Assembly: GCF_003233845.1 (NCBI RefSeq) | Contig: NZ_QKRB01000046.1 | Location: 62,001 to 126,000 of the forward strand | DNA from: Paenibacillus sambharensis | GTDB taxonomy: Bacteria; Bacillota; Bacilli; Paenibacillales; Paenibacillaceae | Reading direction: 5' to 3' | DNA length: 64,000 bases | Shown: positions 63,833-64,000 of the stretch, piece after piece | Position numbering within the stretch: the first letter of the stretch is position 1 | Layout: each line of letters opens with the position of its first letter | Position numbers and translations under genes: made by a program | Notes under the pieces: generated by a model | Told to the model about the DNA's origin: nothing | What the model saw: only the letters and a program-made list of their open reading frames with translations | Database searches by the model: none

Positions 63833-64000
63833 ATGAAGAAGAAATATACTACACAAGACATAGCCAAAATGCTAAATATATCCCGTACGACTGTTTCCAA
63901 GGCACTGAACCAGCATCCAAGCGTTCCTCAAGAAACCAGGCGGGCTGTCATGGAAGCCGCGGAGCGAGTCGGCTACAAGTCATTTAAGGATAAGCTTAAG
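63833..64000 (+). CDS. LacI-family regulator, 3' end outside the window
   Basis: Only the first 56 codons are present. They encode the helix-turn-helix MKKKYTTQDIAKMLNISRTT and the hinge start (SKALNQHPSVPQETRRAVMEAAERVGYKS), matching LacI-type DNA-binding domains. The ATG has GGGGTGG upstream. The sensor domain lies beyond the window. Divergent from the beta-mannosidase gene, so a role in mannoside control is likely. Confidence 0.92.
   Translation, partial: MKKKYTTQDIAKMLNISRTTVSKALNQHPSVPQETRRAVMEAAERVGYKSFKDKLK

Overview
The window is a piece of chromosome from a low-GC-lineage, endospore-forming Gram-positive bacterium, most likely Paenibacillus or a close relative. The signs are ylbJ, a sporulation gene; AGGAGG-type ribosome binding sites with frequent TTG and GTG starts; a CIRCE-controlled groESL operon; an xpaC/telA pair; TatA/TatC next to molybdenum-cofactor genes; and many carbohydrate-active enzymes. 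No rRNA, tRNA, CRISPR array, prophage or insertion sequence was recognised.

Layout. 1-10 kb: 3' part of a potassium channel, a tiny membrane protein, ylbJ, nadK, an M23-like lipoprotein, an OmpR-type two-component pair, mutY, an AraC regulator and acpS. 10-19 kb: an SDR oxidoreductase, then a signalling operon (giant hybrid histidine kinase, CheR-type methyltransferase, second hybrid kinase), a YflT-like stress protein with a SigB-like promoter, and a secreted protein of unknown function. 19-30 kb: a GH13 alpha-glycosidase, a lipoprotein, a 1.2 kb repeat-rich gene-free region, the glycogen genes glgB-glgA divergent from glgC, and xpaC-telA. Around 30.2 kb lies a type I toxin-antitoxin locus made of a 27-residue holin-like toxin and a convergent antisense RNA. 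30-44 kb is a glycan cluster: three GH3 enzymes (two paralogues with hydrophobic C-terminal extensions and one with permuted domain order and two membrane anchors), a GT2 glycosyltransferase, a GtrA-like membrane protein, a LysR regulator divergent from glf, and a GH43 enzyme behind XylR-like operator sites. 44-50.5 kb: groESL, tatAC, the molybdenum-cofactor genes and 5-formyl-THF cyclo-ligase. 50.7-64 kb: a membrane-anchored di-heme cytochrome c, an ABC-F protein, a MerR/TipAS regulator with a 19-bp-spacer promoter, an Fsr-like exporter, a coiled-coil/AIM24 pair, a CE7 acetyl esterase, an unrecognised protein, a GH2 beta-mannosidase and the start of a LacI regulator.

Working together. Plant or microbial oligosaccharides would be broken down by the GH13, GH3, GH43, GH2 and CE7 enzymes under LacI, LysR, AraC, XylR-like and catabolite control. 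Surplus glucose would be stored as glycogen by GlgC, GlgA and GlgB. The GT2/GtrA/Glf group points to synthesis or decoration of a surface glycan. The fthC-moaC-mogA-moeA-like-tatA-tatC run couples cofactor synthesis to export of folded enzymes. Feature boundaries and starts were chosen by eye from ribosome binding sites, and no database search was run.
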